From positions 1 to 41,743 of the forward strand of contig CAITDJ010000086.1 in the NCBI GenBank assembly GCA_903891085.1: DNA of 41,743 nucleotides, in the 5' to 3' direction. This stretch comes from an uncultured Bacteroidota bacterium (lineage in GTDB: Bacteria; Bacteroidota; Bacteroidia; Bacteroidales; F082). Positions 20,049-28,783 of this stretch are shown here, in pieces. The position numbers and the translations under genes are program-made. Below the pieces are notes generated by a model. The model made no database searches. It was given only the letters and a program-made list of their open reading frames with translations, and was not told where the DNA came from. Numbering within the stretch: the stretch's first letter is position 1; each line of letters starts with the position of its first letter.

Positions 20049-21065
20049 CTATTCGAATGAATCAACCTCCATTATTTTAAGGAAACCATCAGTGGCAAAG
20101 GTTTCAAAAGTATTAGTGTCGGTGCTGAAAATAAAGTACGCTTCAATACCATCCAACTGCTCGAGCATCTGCAGCGATTTTTCGACACCCATGGCCAAAA
20201 ATGCGGTGCAGTAGCCATCTGCAATGGCAGTTTTTTCTGCTAGCACAGTTACACTTAATAGATTGTGTGTAACAGGATAACCCGTTTTTACATCGATGAT
20301 ATGAGAGTATCTTTTCCCGTTTTCTTCGTAATAATTTCTATAACTTCCTGAGGTGGCAAGCCCCCTGTTGGTGAGTTTCACTAATTGTTGAATACTCCTG
20401 AGATCATTTTTGTCTTTTGCCGGATGCTCAACACCAACCACCCAAGGCGACCCATCGGGTTTGGTTTTGCTGGCATATATTTCGCCTCCCACATCAATAA
20501 TAAAACGGTCGATACCTTTCGAAAGAAATAGCTGAGCAAGATAATCGACCGAATACCCTTGGGCAATCGCGTTAAAATCGAAGAGTATTTCAGGATTATC
20601 TTTCACAATGCGCCCATCCAACAGATGAACGTTGCGATAATCAACAAGTTTCAGTTTTTTCTGAACCATTTCAGGGGTAACTTCAACACGTTCCTGTAAC
20701 CCAAATCCCCACATTTTCACCAATGGACCGATGGTAAAATCGAAATAGCCCTCTGTTTTTTTTGAGATATCACTGGCTAACATAAAATTTTGAATAAAAA
20801 AATCATCAGGAATCACTGTTGTGTCGTTCCTGTTTATTCTGTTGATCAAAGAATTCATATCCCATAAAGAAACCGAGTGATCGAACACCAAAAACATCGA
20901 ATCGACCTCATGTTGCATATCCCGGTCCTGCTCATCAAAATAGGTAATGGCGTAATAGGTACCCTGCGCCTCACCTGTCAGATATTTTTTTGGAACCGGA
21001 ACCTGACTGATACAGGATGTAAGCATTAGAAATGTAAAGGCAGAAATTAAAGAGGTGTTTTTCAT
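20049..21065 (-). CDS. apbE: FAD:protein FMN transferase (ApbE), lipoprotein
   Basis: This 338-residue enzyme attaches FMN covalently to Thr or Ser of target proteins, such as NqrB and NqrC, outside the cytoplasmic membrane. The N-terminus is a lipoprotein signal with lipobox LTSC (Cys18). Family motifs include GEAQGTYYAITY, DFNAIAQGYSVDYLA, IIDVGGEIYA, and the metal-site segment IIDVKTGYPVTHNLLSVTV followed by TAIADGYCTAF. Length matches ApbE. It is 61 nt downstream of the nqrF-like gene on the same strand but has its own promoter box (21088-21095). The pairing suggests a role in maturing a Na+-NQR or Rnf complex encoded elsewhere. Confidence 0.95.
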   Translation of the reverse strand: MKNTSLISAFTFLMLTSCISQVPVPKKYLTGEAQGTYYAITYFDEQDRDMQHEVDSMFLVFDHSVSLWDMNSLINRINRNDTTVIPDDFFIQNFMLASDISKKTEGYFDFTIGPLVKMWGFGLQERVEVTPEMVQKKLKLVDYRNVHLLDGRIVKDNPEILFDFNAIAQGYSVDYLAQLFLSKGIDRFIIDVGGEIYASKTKPDGSPWVVGVEHPAKDKNDLRSIQQLVKLTNRGLATSGSYRNYYEENGKRYSHIIDVKTGYPVTHNLLSVTVLAEKTAIADGYCTAFLAMGVEKSLQMLEQLDGIEAYFIFSTDTNTFETFATDGFLKIMEVDSFE

Positions 21066-21087
21066 GTTTTGTTCAAATTATTCAATG

Positions 21088-21095
21088 CAAAAGTA
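21088..21095 (-). promoter_or_regulatory. apbE promoter -7 box
   Basis: TACTTTTG on the - strand matches TAnnTTTG and predicts a start near 21082, about 17 nt before the apbE ATG. It lies in the short gap after the nqrF-like gene. Confidence 0.5.
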
Positions 21096-21126
21096 ATCCA
21101 CATCAGCCAAGTACCATACATCTTCA

Positions 21127-22368
21127 TTATGAACCAAAATCATCGAAGGCAATCATTTCATCAGGCACGCCTAAATCGGCCAGCATTTTCAGCACGGCGG
21201 TATTCATCATGGGTGGACCACACAGGTAATATTCAATTGATTGTGGTTCAGGATGTTGTTTCAAATAATTATCGAGAATAATCTGATGAATAAATCCTTT
21301 GTTCCCTTGCCAGTTGTCGTCAGGTTTAGGTTCTGAAAGTGCAACATGAAAAGTAAAATTCGGGAAGGCCTCCTGAATCATTGTAAAATCGTCGATATAA
21401 AACAATTCTTTCAGCGACCTTCCTCCAAACCAGCAAGTTGTTTTCCGATCTGTTTTTTCAGTATGAAACAAATGAAATAAATGGGAACGGATTGGTGCCA
21501 TCCCGGCACCACCGGCGATAAACATCATTTCTCGTTGCGTAGATTTGATATAAAAATCACCATAGGGACCCGAAAGTAAAACCTTGTCTCCCGGTTTTCG
21601 CGAGAAAATATAGGACGAACTGATACCCGGGCTAACCTTCGCAAAACCCGCTGATTTATTGTCCCAGGGTGGAAGTGAAATCCTCGCATTCAGCATCACG
21701 ATATTTGCCTCAGCAGGTGGATTAGCCAATGAATAAGGTTTAATCAGTGTTTTTGAATTCTTCATTTTCAAACTCCACACATTAAGCCTGTCCCACTCAG
21801 CCTTAAACGCCTGGTCAATTTGAATATCTCTGGCAAAATCTATCTCAATTTCAGGTGTTTTCAACTGAATATAGCTTCCCGATTTAAAGGTAATTGTTTG
21901 CCCTTCAGGGAGTTTCATTACCAGTTCTTTGATGAAAGTTGAAACATTCCTGTTTGATACTACTTCACATTCCCATTGTTTAATTCCGAAAATTTCCTCC
22001 GGTAATTCAATTGATAAATTCCGCTTCACCTTCACCTGACAGCCCAAACGCCAGTTATCAGCCAATTCCTCCTTCGTAAAAACACTTGCTTCGATGGGCA
22101 AAACAGGTCCTCCACCTTTGCTAACTTTGCAGTGACACATACCACAAATTCCATTTCCTCCACAACTTGAAGGAAGAAAAATGCGTTGATCTGCTAGGGT
22201 TTTAATTAAGGTGGAGCCAGCCATAACCTCCAAATCCATCACATGATTGACCGAAATCTTTACCTTTCTTTTCGACAACACAGGATTGAGAATGTATATC
22301 AGAAAAATTGAAATGAGCACTGATCCAATTAGAATAAGTAGGCCTGCTGCAGTAACAAAAAATGTCAT
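21127..22368 (-). CDS. nqrF: NqrF-like NADH:quinone reductase subunit F
   Basis: This 413-residue protein has the NqrF layout: one N-terminal transmembrane helix (about 4-28), a [2Fe-2S] ferredoxin domain with Cys69, Cys75, Cys78 and Cys110, a FAD domain with KPYSLANPP (210-218), and a NADH domain with FIAGGAGMAPIRSH and YLCGPPMM, ending FDDFG as in true NqrF. NqrF takes electrons from NADH and passes them through FAD and the iron-sulfur centre into the Na+ pump. Oddly, the FAD motif R-x-Y-S has Lys210 instead of Arg, and no nqrA-E genes are adjacent. It may be the split-off subunit of a Na+-NQR or a paralogue with another partner. Confidence 0.88.
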   Translation of the reverse strand: MTFFVTAAGLLILIGSVLISIFLIYILNPVLSKRKVKISVNHVMDLEVMAGSTLIKTLADQRIFLPSSCGGNGICGMCHCKVSKGGGPVLPIEASVFTKEELADNWRLGCQVKVKRNLSIELPEEIFGIKQWECEVVSNRNVSTFIKELVMKLPEGQTITFKSGSYIQLKTPEIEIDFARDIQIDQAFKAEWDRLNVWSLKMKNSKTLIKPYSLANPPAEANIVMLNARISLPPWDNKSAGFAKVSPGISSSYIFSRKPGDKVLLSGPYGDFYIKSTQREMMFIAGGAGMAPIRSHLFHLFHTEKTDRKTTCWFGGRSLKELFYIDDFTMIQEAFPNFTFHVALSEPKPDDNWQGNKGFIHQIILDNYLKQHPEPQSIEYYLCGPPMMNTAVLKMLADLGVPDEMIAFDDFGS

Positions 22369-22476
22369 AAACTTTACCGTATTATTTAGTGTAATTTGGC
22401 ATTTAGGCCTCTGTAAAACTTCAGTCCATTCATACAGACGCTTAAAATCTTTCTTAATTTAACCAGAATATGTCTG

Positions 22477-22484
22477 CAAAAGTA
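22477..22484 (-). promoter_or_regulatory. nqrF-like gene promoter
   Basis: TACTTTTG on the - strand matches TAnnTTTG. A TTG (22507-22509, - strand) lies 22 nt upstream, a plausible -33. The predicted start near 22471 leaves a leader of about 100 nt. Confidence 0.45.
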
Positions 22485-22617
22485 CCTTTTGTTACCAAAT
22501 ACACTACAAGTTACTGTCACGTATCTTATTTCGTTCCACAATTTACTTCTGCCAACAATCGATCATTACCTATACAAGCCATTTTCATTTTAATACAACA
22601 ATAGTCATTTCAGGTTG

Positions 22618-22648
22618 TTGTATTTCAAATTACTTTTCACTATTTTTG
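22618..22648 (+). promoter_or_regulatory. Promoter of the DUF5103 gene
   Basis: TTG at 22618-22620 and TATTTTTG at 22641-22648 are separated by 20 nt, a good fit to the Bacteroidota -33/-7 arrangement. Transcription would start near 22654. The rest of 22369-22703 holds no gene. Confidence 0.6.
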
Positions 22649-22703
22649 TATAATCCAATGCCTTACATTATTGAACATGGTTACATTAAAAAGTCCCAAT
22701 TAC

Positions 22704-23990
22704 ATGACAAATCATATTAAACCATTCCTGTTTTTCGCATTTTATTTATGTTCGTTAAGCTCGCAGGCTGATCTCTTTTATGAATTAAATAACAAGGTAT
22801 ACAAAGAATTTGTACAAACGGTGCAGCTTTATCCGGTGAATGAACCCTTGCTCGATCCAATTCTCTATTTGAATGACCCAAGATTACTTACACTTTCTTT
22901 CGATATATTGGGAACAGAAACTGCGGTATATAATTTCACTATAGTTCATTGCACCTATGATTGGAAACTTTCTGATTTACAACTAATTGAATACGTCAAT
23001 GGCTATCAGGAAGACGAAATCAGGGATTTTCGCTATTCGCTCAACACCTTAACACCTTACATACATTATTCACTTACCTTCCCCGGAGAAAACTTACAAC
23101 CCAAACTTTCAGGAAACTATATTCTGGTTGTTTATGATTCACAATTAAATGCTGACAACATCCTTTTTACGCGAAGGTTCATGGTAGTCGAAACAAAGGC
23201 TTCCATGGCAGTCAGCATTCCCCAATATCCAAAAAACCCGGATTATATCAAAACAAAGCATCAGGTGGACGTTACCGTAATTGCAGACAATACATACCGG
23301 GTGAATCCAAACCAATCGCTGAATCTTGTCATCAAACAAAATGGACGTTGGGATAATGCAGTTGTCGGACTAAAACCGAATTACATTTACAGTGATAAAC
23401 TAACATACGAATATGATGAGTTGACTGTTTTTGATGCAAGCAACCAGTTCCGAAACTTCGACATGAAAAGCTTCAAATACCAATCAGAATATATTCAGAA
23501 AATTCAGATGGAACCTGACTGTTTTTCGGTTGAACTATGGCCTTCAAAAAGGAGAAACACAGCAAATTATATCCTTGAAAAAGATATATTTGGCCGCAAA
23601 CTCATTAAAGCGCGTGATGATCAGGATTCAGAAATTGAGGGAGACTATGCATGGGTTCAATTTTTTCTGGACTATCCTGTACCTTTGACACAGGACGACA
23701 TCTATCTTATTGGTGCATTGAACGATTGGAATCTTGATGAAAATAGCCGTCTTGTTTACAATTTTGAAAGAAAAGGCTACGAAGGGAAACTTTTTTTGAA
23801 GCAGGGTTATTATAATTATTTATATGGTGTTGTGGAAAAAGGCAAGACCAAAGCAGATGTAAGTACAATTGAAGGAAATTTCTGGGACACCCAAAATGAA
23901 TATTCCATCTTTCTCTACTTTCGTAAACCCGGAACGGTATATGACCAGTTAGTTGGATATCAGGTAGTTTTGTCCCATAACTATGATTAA
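22704..23990 (+). CDS. DUF5103 protein, T9SS plug-like
   Basis: This protein of about 428 residues matches the DUF5103 family, whose member in Flavobacterium was identified as the plug closing the T9SS outer-membrane translocon (family knowledge, from memory). Seen here: a signal peptide (MTNHIKPFLFFAFYLCSLSSQA), then beta-rich sequence with PLLDPILYLNDPRLLTLSFD, FTIVHCTYDWKLSDL and IYLIGALNDWNLDENSRL, the last resembling an early-set/CBM48-like fold. The ATG at 22704 gives a cleaner signal peptide than the in-frame ATG at 22671. It is divergent from the nqrF-like gene. It fits the T9SS cargo at 16493-19930 but is not linked to it in an operon. Confidence 0.85.
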   Translation: MTNHIKPFLFFAFYLCSLSSQADLFYELNNKVYKEFVQTVQLYPVNEPLLDPILYLNDPRLLTLSFDILGTETAVYNFTIVHCTYDWKLSDLQLIEYVNGYQEDEIRDFRYSLNTLTPYIHYSLTFPGENLQPKLSGNYILVVYDSQLNADNILFTRRFMVVETKASMAVSIPQYPKNPDYIKTKHQVDVTVIADNTYRVNPNQSLNLVIKQNGRWDNAVVGLKPNYIYSDKLTYEYDELTVFDASNQFRNFDMKSFKYQSEYIQKIQMEPDCFSVELWPSKRRNTANYILEKDIFGRKLIKARDDQDSEIEGDYAWVQFFLDYPVPLTQDDIYLIGALNDWNLDENSRLVYNFERKGYEGKLFLKQGYYNYLYGVVEKGKTKADVSTIEGNFWDTQNEYSIFLYFRKPGTVYDQLVGYQVVLSHNYD

Positions 23991-24102
23991 TTCCTAAATC
24001 TGGAAATATTGTTTAATATGAATCAAAATATATTACTGACATTTAAACACTTAACCAAACAGGCATAGATCTTGCTCTGTTTAACTATAGAAACAAGACG
24101 AA

Positions 24103-26118
24103 ATGAAAGCACGAATTAAGTTACCATTTATCGCTGTGTTGGCCATTGTTGCACTTTCATGCAGCAAAGACACGAAACCTGTCGAAAACCCTTCCACAAT
24201 GGAACAATTGGTTGTTCCTGAATCATTTAACTGGTCGACTAGCAGGGCAGCTGTCTTTTCTATTACTGCCCTTGATAATCAGGATAATCCATTGAAAAAT
24301 GTGAAGTTTTCGATTCATACGGCAGATCCTGCAATGGGAGGGAAACTTATAGTGAGCGGCGTTACCAACAATAGTGGCAATTATGTCGTGAATTATCAGG
24401 TACCAGCCTATTACACCAGATTATTCATCACAACCGATTATCTGGGTTTGCCTAACTCAATGGAAGTTGATTTGACAGAAGGCGGATTCAATGTGGTTTT
24501 TGGTGGTAGTTCGACACCCACAAAGGATGCGGCAGTATCAATTTTGAAGTCAAACACAAATTTCAAGTATTTAGGCACTTTTAATTCATCAGGTGTACCA
24601 AATTATCTTGAGCCTGTGAATGATCCGATCACTGCCGATTTTTTAGCTGATATAAACAATACTTTACCCGAACGGGTCACGCTGCCAACAACACATCCAG
24701 AATATTTTTTTGATGAATACAATCATAACCTGAATCTCATTGAAACCTGTGATGTTTGGGTAACCTTTGTGCATGAAGGCGCTGGTTACAGAAATATTCT
24801 CGGGTTTTATAACTATACTACTGGTGATGCCCCAGCAACACCATCTGAAATTGATTCTGTAACAATCATTTTCCCTAATGCTTCTCTCAGTGGGAGTGGA
24901 GGTGCAATGCAGGCTGGTAACAAAGTTTATCTTGGACAATTTAATGCCAACACAACGATTGGCTGGGTTTTGATAGCTGATGGATGGAAAGGTGCAGTAA
25001 CAACAGGTAACTGGATGGTTTATTCTGACAAAAACCTGAATCCGGCAACAGTACCCAATCTGAAGCAACAGACAGTATTCCTTTTTGACCCGGGTCGTGA
25101 AAGATTACTTTTGGGGATTGAAGATATCCGCCGTAACTCAACCGGATGTGATCACGACTTTAACGATGCCGTATTTTTTGTTACAGCAAATCCAATCCAG
25201 GCTGTTGACATATCCGATCTTCCGATCATAGATTATATTGGTGAAGATGACGACAATGATGGGGTGAACAATAATTTTGATGACTATCCATTTGATCCGG
25301 ATAAGGCTTTTGATAATTGGTTCTTCAGCGAAGGAAATTTTGGATCACTTGCTTTTGAAGATCTTTGGCCATATCGTGGCGATTATGATTTTAATGATGC
25401 AGTAATTGATTATAACTTCAATCAGATTACAAACGGTAATAATCAGGTAGTTGAATTGTATGCAACGTTTATCCTCCGCGCCCATGGCGCCTACTACCAC
25501 AACGGTTTTGGCATCGAATTACCAATAGCTTCCGATAAGATTCAAAGTATTACAGGCACCAGAATTACCGGGGATTATATCACTTTCAACCAGAATAATA
25601 CGGAGGCGGGTCAATCAAATGCGGTGATGATTATGTGGGATGATTCCTATGAAGTATTACCACCCGTGATGAGTGCTATTGGTGCGAATACAACCCCTGA
25701 TGTACCTTTCGTTATTCCTGATACCCTGGATATTGTTATAACGTTTACCGATCCTGTTCCGTTGAATCAATTGGGAGTGCCCCCTTACAACCCGTTCATT
25801 ATTGTAAATCAACTACGGGGAGTTGAAGTTCACCTTCCGAACAAAACTCCGACAGCGCTGGCTGATATGAGTTTGTTAGGTACTGGTCATGATAATAGCA
25901 TACCCGAGAGCGGCAGGTATTACAAAACTCAGAATAATCTACCCTGGGCAATTAATATCATTGAAAGATTTGACTATCCAAATGAAAAAACAGAAGTCAC
26001 AGCGGCACACCTGCATTTTGCTGCCTGGGCCGAGAGTGGTGGAACATTGTTTACCGATTGGTATCATGATGTAGCCGGATATAGGGATGACGCAAATATT
26101 TATATTCCAACACCATGA
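24103..26118 (+). CDS. LruC-domain surface lipoprotein
   Basis: This 671-residue protein begins with a lipoprotein signal, lipobox ALSC (Cys20). A carboxypeptidase-like or Ig-like beta domain follows at about 40-140. A DUF4114-type domain is marked by VFLFDPGRERLLLGIEDI and DHDFNDAVFFV. An acidic Ca-binding stretch (DDDNDGVNNNFDDYPFDPDKAF) joins it to the LruC domain (DUF4842), with RGDYDFNDAVIDYNF and the ending TDWYHDVAGYRDDANIYIP. LruC-domain proteins are cell-envelope lipoproteins of unknown function. It ends at a strong terminator and appears to be a single-gene unit. Confidence 0.88.
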   Translation: MKARIKLPFIAVLAIVALSCSKDTKPVENPSTMEQLVVPESFNWSTSRAAVFSITALDNQDNPLKNVKFSIHTADPAMGGKLIVSGVTNNSGNYVVNYQVPAYYTRLFITTDYLGLPNSMEVDLTEGGFNVVFGGSSTPTKDAAVSILKSNTNFKYLGTFNSSGVPNYLEPVNDPITADFLADINNTLPERVTLPTTHPEYFFDEYNHNLNLIETCDVWVTFVHEGAGYRNILGFYNYTTGDAPATPSEIDSVTIIFPNASLSGSGGAMQAGNKVYLGQFNANTTIGWVLIADGWKGAVTTGNWMVYSDKNLNPATVPNLKQQTVFLFDPGRERLLLGIEDIRRNSTGCDHDFNDAVFFVTANPIQAVDISDLPIIDYIGEDDDNDGVNNNFDDYPFDPDKAFDNWFFSEGNFGSLAFEDLWPYRGDYDFNDAVIDYNFNQITNGNNQVVELYATFILRAHGAYYHNGFGIELPIASDKIQSITGTRITGDYITFNQNNTEAGQSNAVMIMWDDSYEVLPPVMSAIGANTTPDVPFVIPDTLDIVITFTDPVPLNQLGVPPYNPFIIVNQLRGVEVHLPNKTPTALADMSLLGTGHDNSIPESGRYYKTQNNLPWAINIIERFDYPNEKTEVTAAHLHFAAWAESGGTLFTDWYHDVAGYRDDANIYIPTP

Positions 26119-26138
26119 TATTCAAATAAATATATAAT

Positions 26139-26168
26139 AATGCCGGCCAATGTGCCGGCATTTTTTTT
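26139..26168 (+). terminator. Terminator after the LruC lipoprotein gene
   Basis: Arms ATGCCGGC (26140-26147) and GCCGGCAT (26154-26161) pair perfectly around a 6-nt loop and are followed by eight T. A strong intrinsic terminator. Confidence 0.92.
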
Positions 26169-26204
26169 AACATCTTGTTAAGAAAATGCCATCTTTCAAT
26201 TCAT

Positions 26205-26212
26205 TACATTTG
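26205..26212 (+). promoter_or_regulatory. priA promoter -7 box
   Basis: TACATTTG matches TAnnTTTG and predicts a start near 26218, 14 nt before the priA ATG at 26232. The -33 element is not clear. Confidence 0.5.
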
Positions 26213-26231
26213 TCGGTGATGAAAAAATGTG

Positions 26232-28730
26232 ATGACTACCGATAACCGTTTAACACTGTTTGCAGATATTATCGTACCTATTCCAGTGCGTGGAACCTTC
26301 ACATACCGGGTTCCATTGGCATTGAATGCAGAAGTGGCTATCGGAAAAAGAGCCATCATTCAATTTGGCAGTAAAAAAATATATGCCGGCATTATTTATC
26401 GTGTTCATCAGGAGATTCCCGAAAACTACACGCCAAAATATCTGATCGGTATATTGGATGAACAACCGATAATGATCCCGAACCAATTCCGGTTTTGGGA
26501 ATGGATGCAGGAATACTACCTCTGCCACTTAGGCGAGGTGATGCAGGCAGCCTTACCTACCGTATTTAAATTGAATTCAGAATCTAAAATCGCGTTGGCC
26601 GAAGGATTCACTTTCGACAAGGATCAACTCAACGAAAACGAGTTTTTGATTTCTGAAGCACTGAGCATCCAATCAAAATTAAGTCTGACAGAGGTGAGTA
26701 GTATTGTTGGATTCCAGAAAGTGCTACCGCTGATCAAAACCATGGTTGAGAAAAAAATCGTGGTGATGGAGGAAGAACTAAATGAAAAATATGCTCCGAA
26801 AATAGAACGTTTCATGCGGTTGACCACCCGTTTCAACGATGACAATGAAATGCGCAGCCTGATGGACGAATTGGGCAAAAGGGCTTTCAAACAACTCGAA
26901 ATCGTGCTGGCATATTTATCTTATACACGCATCGAATCGGTTAACAGCCATGAAGTTGAGATAAAAAAAATACTTGAAAAGTCAAAAGCCAGCCATTCGC
27001 AATTAAAAAGTCTGTCCGAAAAAGGAGTTTTTGAGGTGTACGACAAAGTGGTGAGTCGTTTGGCAACTTATGATTCGATAAAAGACCCTTCCAGCATTCA
27101 GTTTACAGAACAGCAGCACAACGCTTATGAACAGATTAAGGAAATTTTTCAATACAAAAACGTGGTGTTGTTGCATGGGGTCACATCAAGCGGAAAGACT
27201 GAATTGTATATTAAACTCATTCAGGAAGAACTTGACAAGAACAAACAGGTATTGTTCATGCTGCCTGAAATTGCACTCACAACACAGATTATCAATCGTT
27301 TACGAAAGTTTTTTGGAAGTAAAATCGGCGTGTATCATTCACGCTATAACGTAAACGAAAGGGGCGAAATCTGGAACAAAGTTCTTTCATTTGATGAATC
27401 AAATATTAATGATTATCAGATCATTATCGGACCCCGGTCCGCTTTGTTTCTTCCATTCCGAAATCTGGGATTAATCATCGTGGATGAGGAACATGACAAT
27501 TCATTCAAACAATTTGATCCTGCTCCCCGATATAATGCACGCGATGCTGTCATCGTGTTGGCCGGGACCTACAATGCAAAAGTACTGTTGGGATCTGCCA
27601 CGCCCTCTTATGAGAGTTATTATAACGCCCGGATTCAAAAATACGGACTAGTCACATTGAATGAACGTTATGGTGGCATTAAGCTTCCCGAAATTAAGAT
27701 TGTGGATATCAGGGACGAAACCAGGCGAAAAACCATGCAATCTCATTTTTCGAAAAGCCTGCTCGATGCAGTTAAAACTTCCTTAAAAGACAAAGAACAG
27801 GTAATTTTATTTCAAAACAGACGCGGTTTTTCACTCAGGATTGAATGTGACAGATGCAACTGGATTCCGGGTTGTAAAAACTGCGATGTAAGCCTGATCT
27901 ACCATAAAAAGCAAAACATGCTTCGTTGTCATTATTGTGGTTATGCCATGGCTGTTCCGTCCGAATGCCCCGACTGCCACAGCACATCAATCCATATGCA
28001 TGGATTTGGCACCGAAAAAGTGGAGGAAGAATTAGGATTAATTCTGCCTGAAGCAAAAATTGCCCGCCTCGATCTTGATACTACCCGCAGCAGACACGCA
28101 TTTCAACAGATTATCGAAGATTTCGAAAACGCAAAAACCAATGTCTTGGTTGGCACACAAATGGTCACCAAAGGACTTGATTTTGAAAAAGTGCGAATTG
28201 TTGGTATACTGAATGCAGATAATATGCTGTCATACCCTGATTTCAGGGCATTTGAGAACAGTTTTCAATTGATGGCACAGGTAAGTGGCCGTGCCGGACG
28301 AAAAGGCAAACAGGGTATTGTGATGATTCAAACCTATCAGCCATCGCACCCAATTTTACAGGATGTTGTGGGGAATCGTTATGAATCACTTTATGAACGG
28401 CAAATGGAAATCAGGAAGCAGTTCAAATACCCGCCGTTTTACCGGTTGATTCTGCTGAAACTGAAACACCGCGACAAAACGCTGCTTGATCATGCAAGCA
28501 CTGAATTGGTCTCGGAACTTAAGAACCTCTTTCAGAACGATGTGCTGGGACCGGAATATCCTTCTGTTTCACGCATTAAATCTCTATATATCAAACATAT
28601 ACTTATAAAATTCGATAAAAAATACCAGGCTTCCAAGGTGAAGGAATTAGTAAGAAATACCATTCACCAGTTTGAATTAAAGCCTCATTATAAATCAGTC
28701 ATGATCCACATTGATGTTGATCCTCAATAA
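26232..28730 (+). CDS. priA: Primosomal protein N' (replication restart helicase PriA)
   Basis: This 832-residue helicase restarts stalled replication forks by unwinding the lagging-strand side and recruiting the primosome. The N-terminal DNA-binding part begins LFADIIVPIPVRGTFTYRVP. Helicase motifs are visible: Walker A HGVTSSGKTELY, the DEEH box IVDEEHDNSF, and GTQMVTKGLDFEKV. The zinc-binding insert has CDRCNWIPGCKNC and CHYCGYAM/CPDCHS, eight Cys in all. I chose the ATG at 26232 over the GTG one codon before. Length is normal and the gene is intact. Confidence 0.97.
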   Translation: MTTDNRLTLFADIIVPIPVRGTFTYRVPLALNAEVAIGKRAIIQFGSKKIYAGIIYRVHQEIPENYTPKYLIGILDEQPIMIPNQFRFWEWMQEYYLCHLGEVMQAALPTVFKLNSESKIALAEGFTFDKDQLNENEFLISEALSIQSKLSLTEVSSIVGFQKVLPLIKTMVEKKIVVMEEELNEKYAPKIERFMRLTTRFNDDNEMRSLMDELGKRAFKQLEIVLAYLSYTRIESVNSHEVEIKKILEKSKASHSQLKSLSEKGVFEVYDKVVSRLATYDSIKDPSSIQFTEQQHNAYEQIKEIFQYKNVVLLHGVTSSGKTELYIKLIQEELDKNKQVLFMLPEIALTTQIINRLRKFFGSKIGVYHSRYNVNERGEIWNKVLSFDESNINDYQIIIGPRSALFLPFRNLGLIIVDEEHDNSFKQFDPAPRYNARDAVIVLAGTYNAKVLLGSATPSYESYYNARIQKYGLVTLNERYGGIKLPEIKIVDIRDETRRKTMQSHFSKSLLDAVKTSLKDKEQVILFQNRRGFSLRIECDRCNWIPGCKNCDVSLIYHKKQNMLRCHYCGYAMAVPSECPDCHSTSIHMHGFGTEKVEEELGLILPEAKIARLDLDTTRSRHAFQQIIEDFENAKTNVLVGTQMVTKGLDFEKVRIVGILNADNMLSYPDFRAFENSFQLMAQVSGRAGRKGKQGIVMIQTYQPSHPILQDVVGNRYESLYERQMEIRKQFKYPPFYRLILLKLKHRDKTLLDHASTELVSELKNLFQNDVLGPEYPSVSRIKSLYIKHILIKFDKKYQASKVKELVRNTIHQFELKPHYKSVMIHIDVDPQ

Positions 28731-28783
28731 AATACTTATTCAATATTTCAATCTAACATTGAAAGTAAAATACACATAAATTT

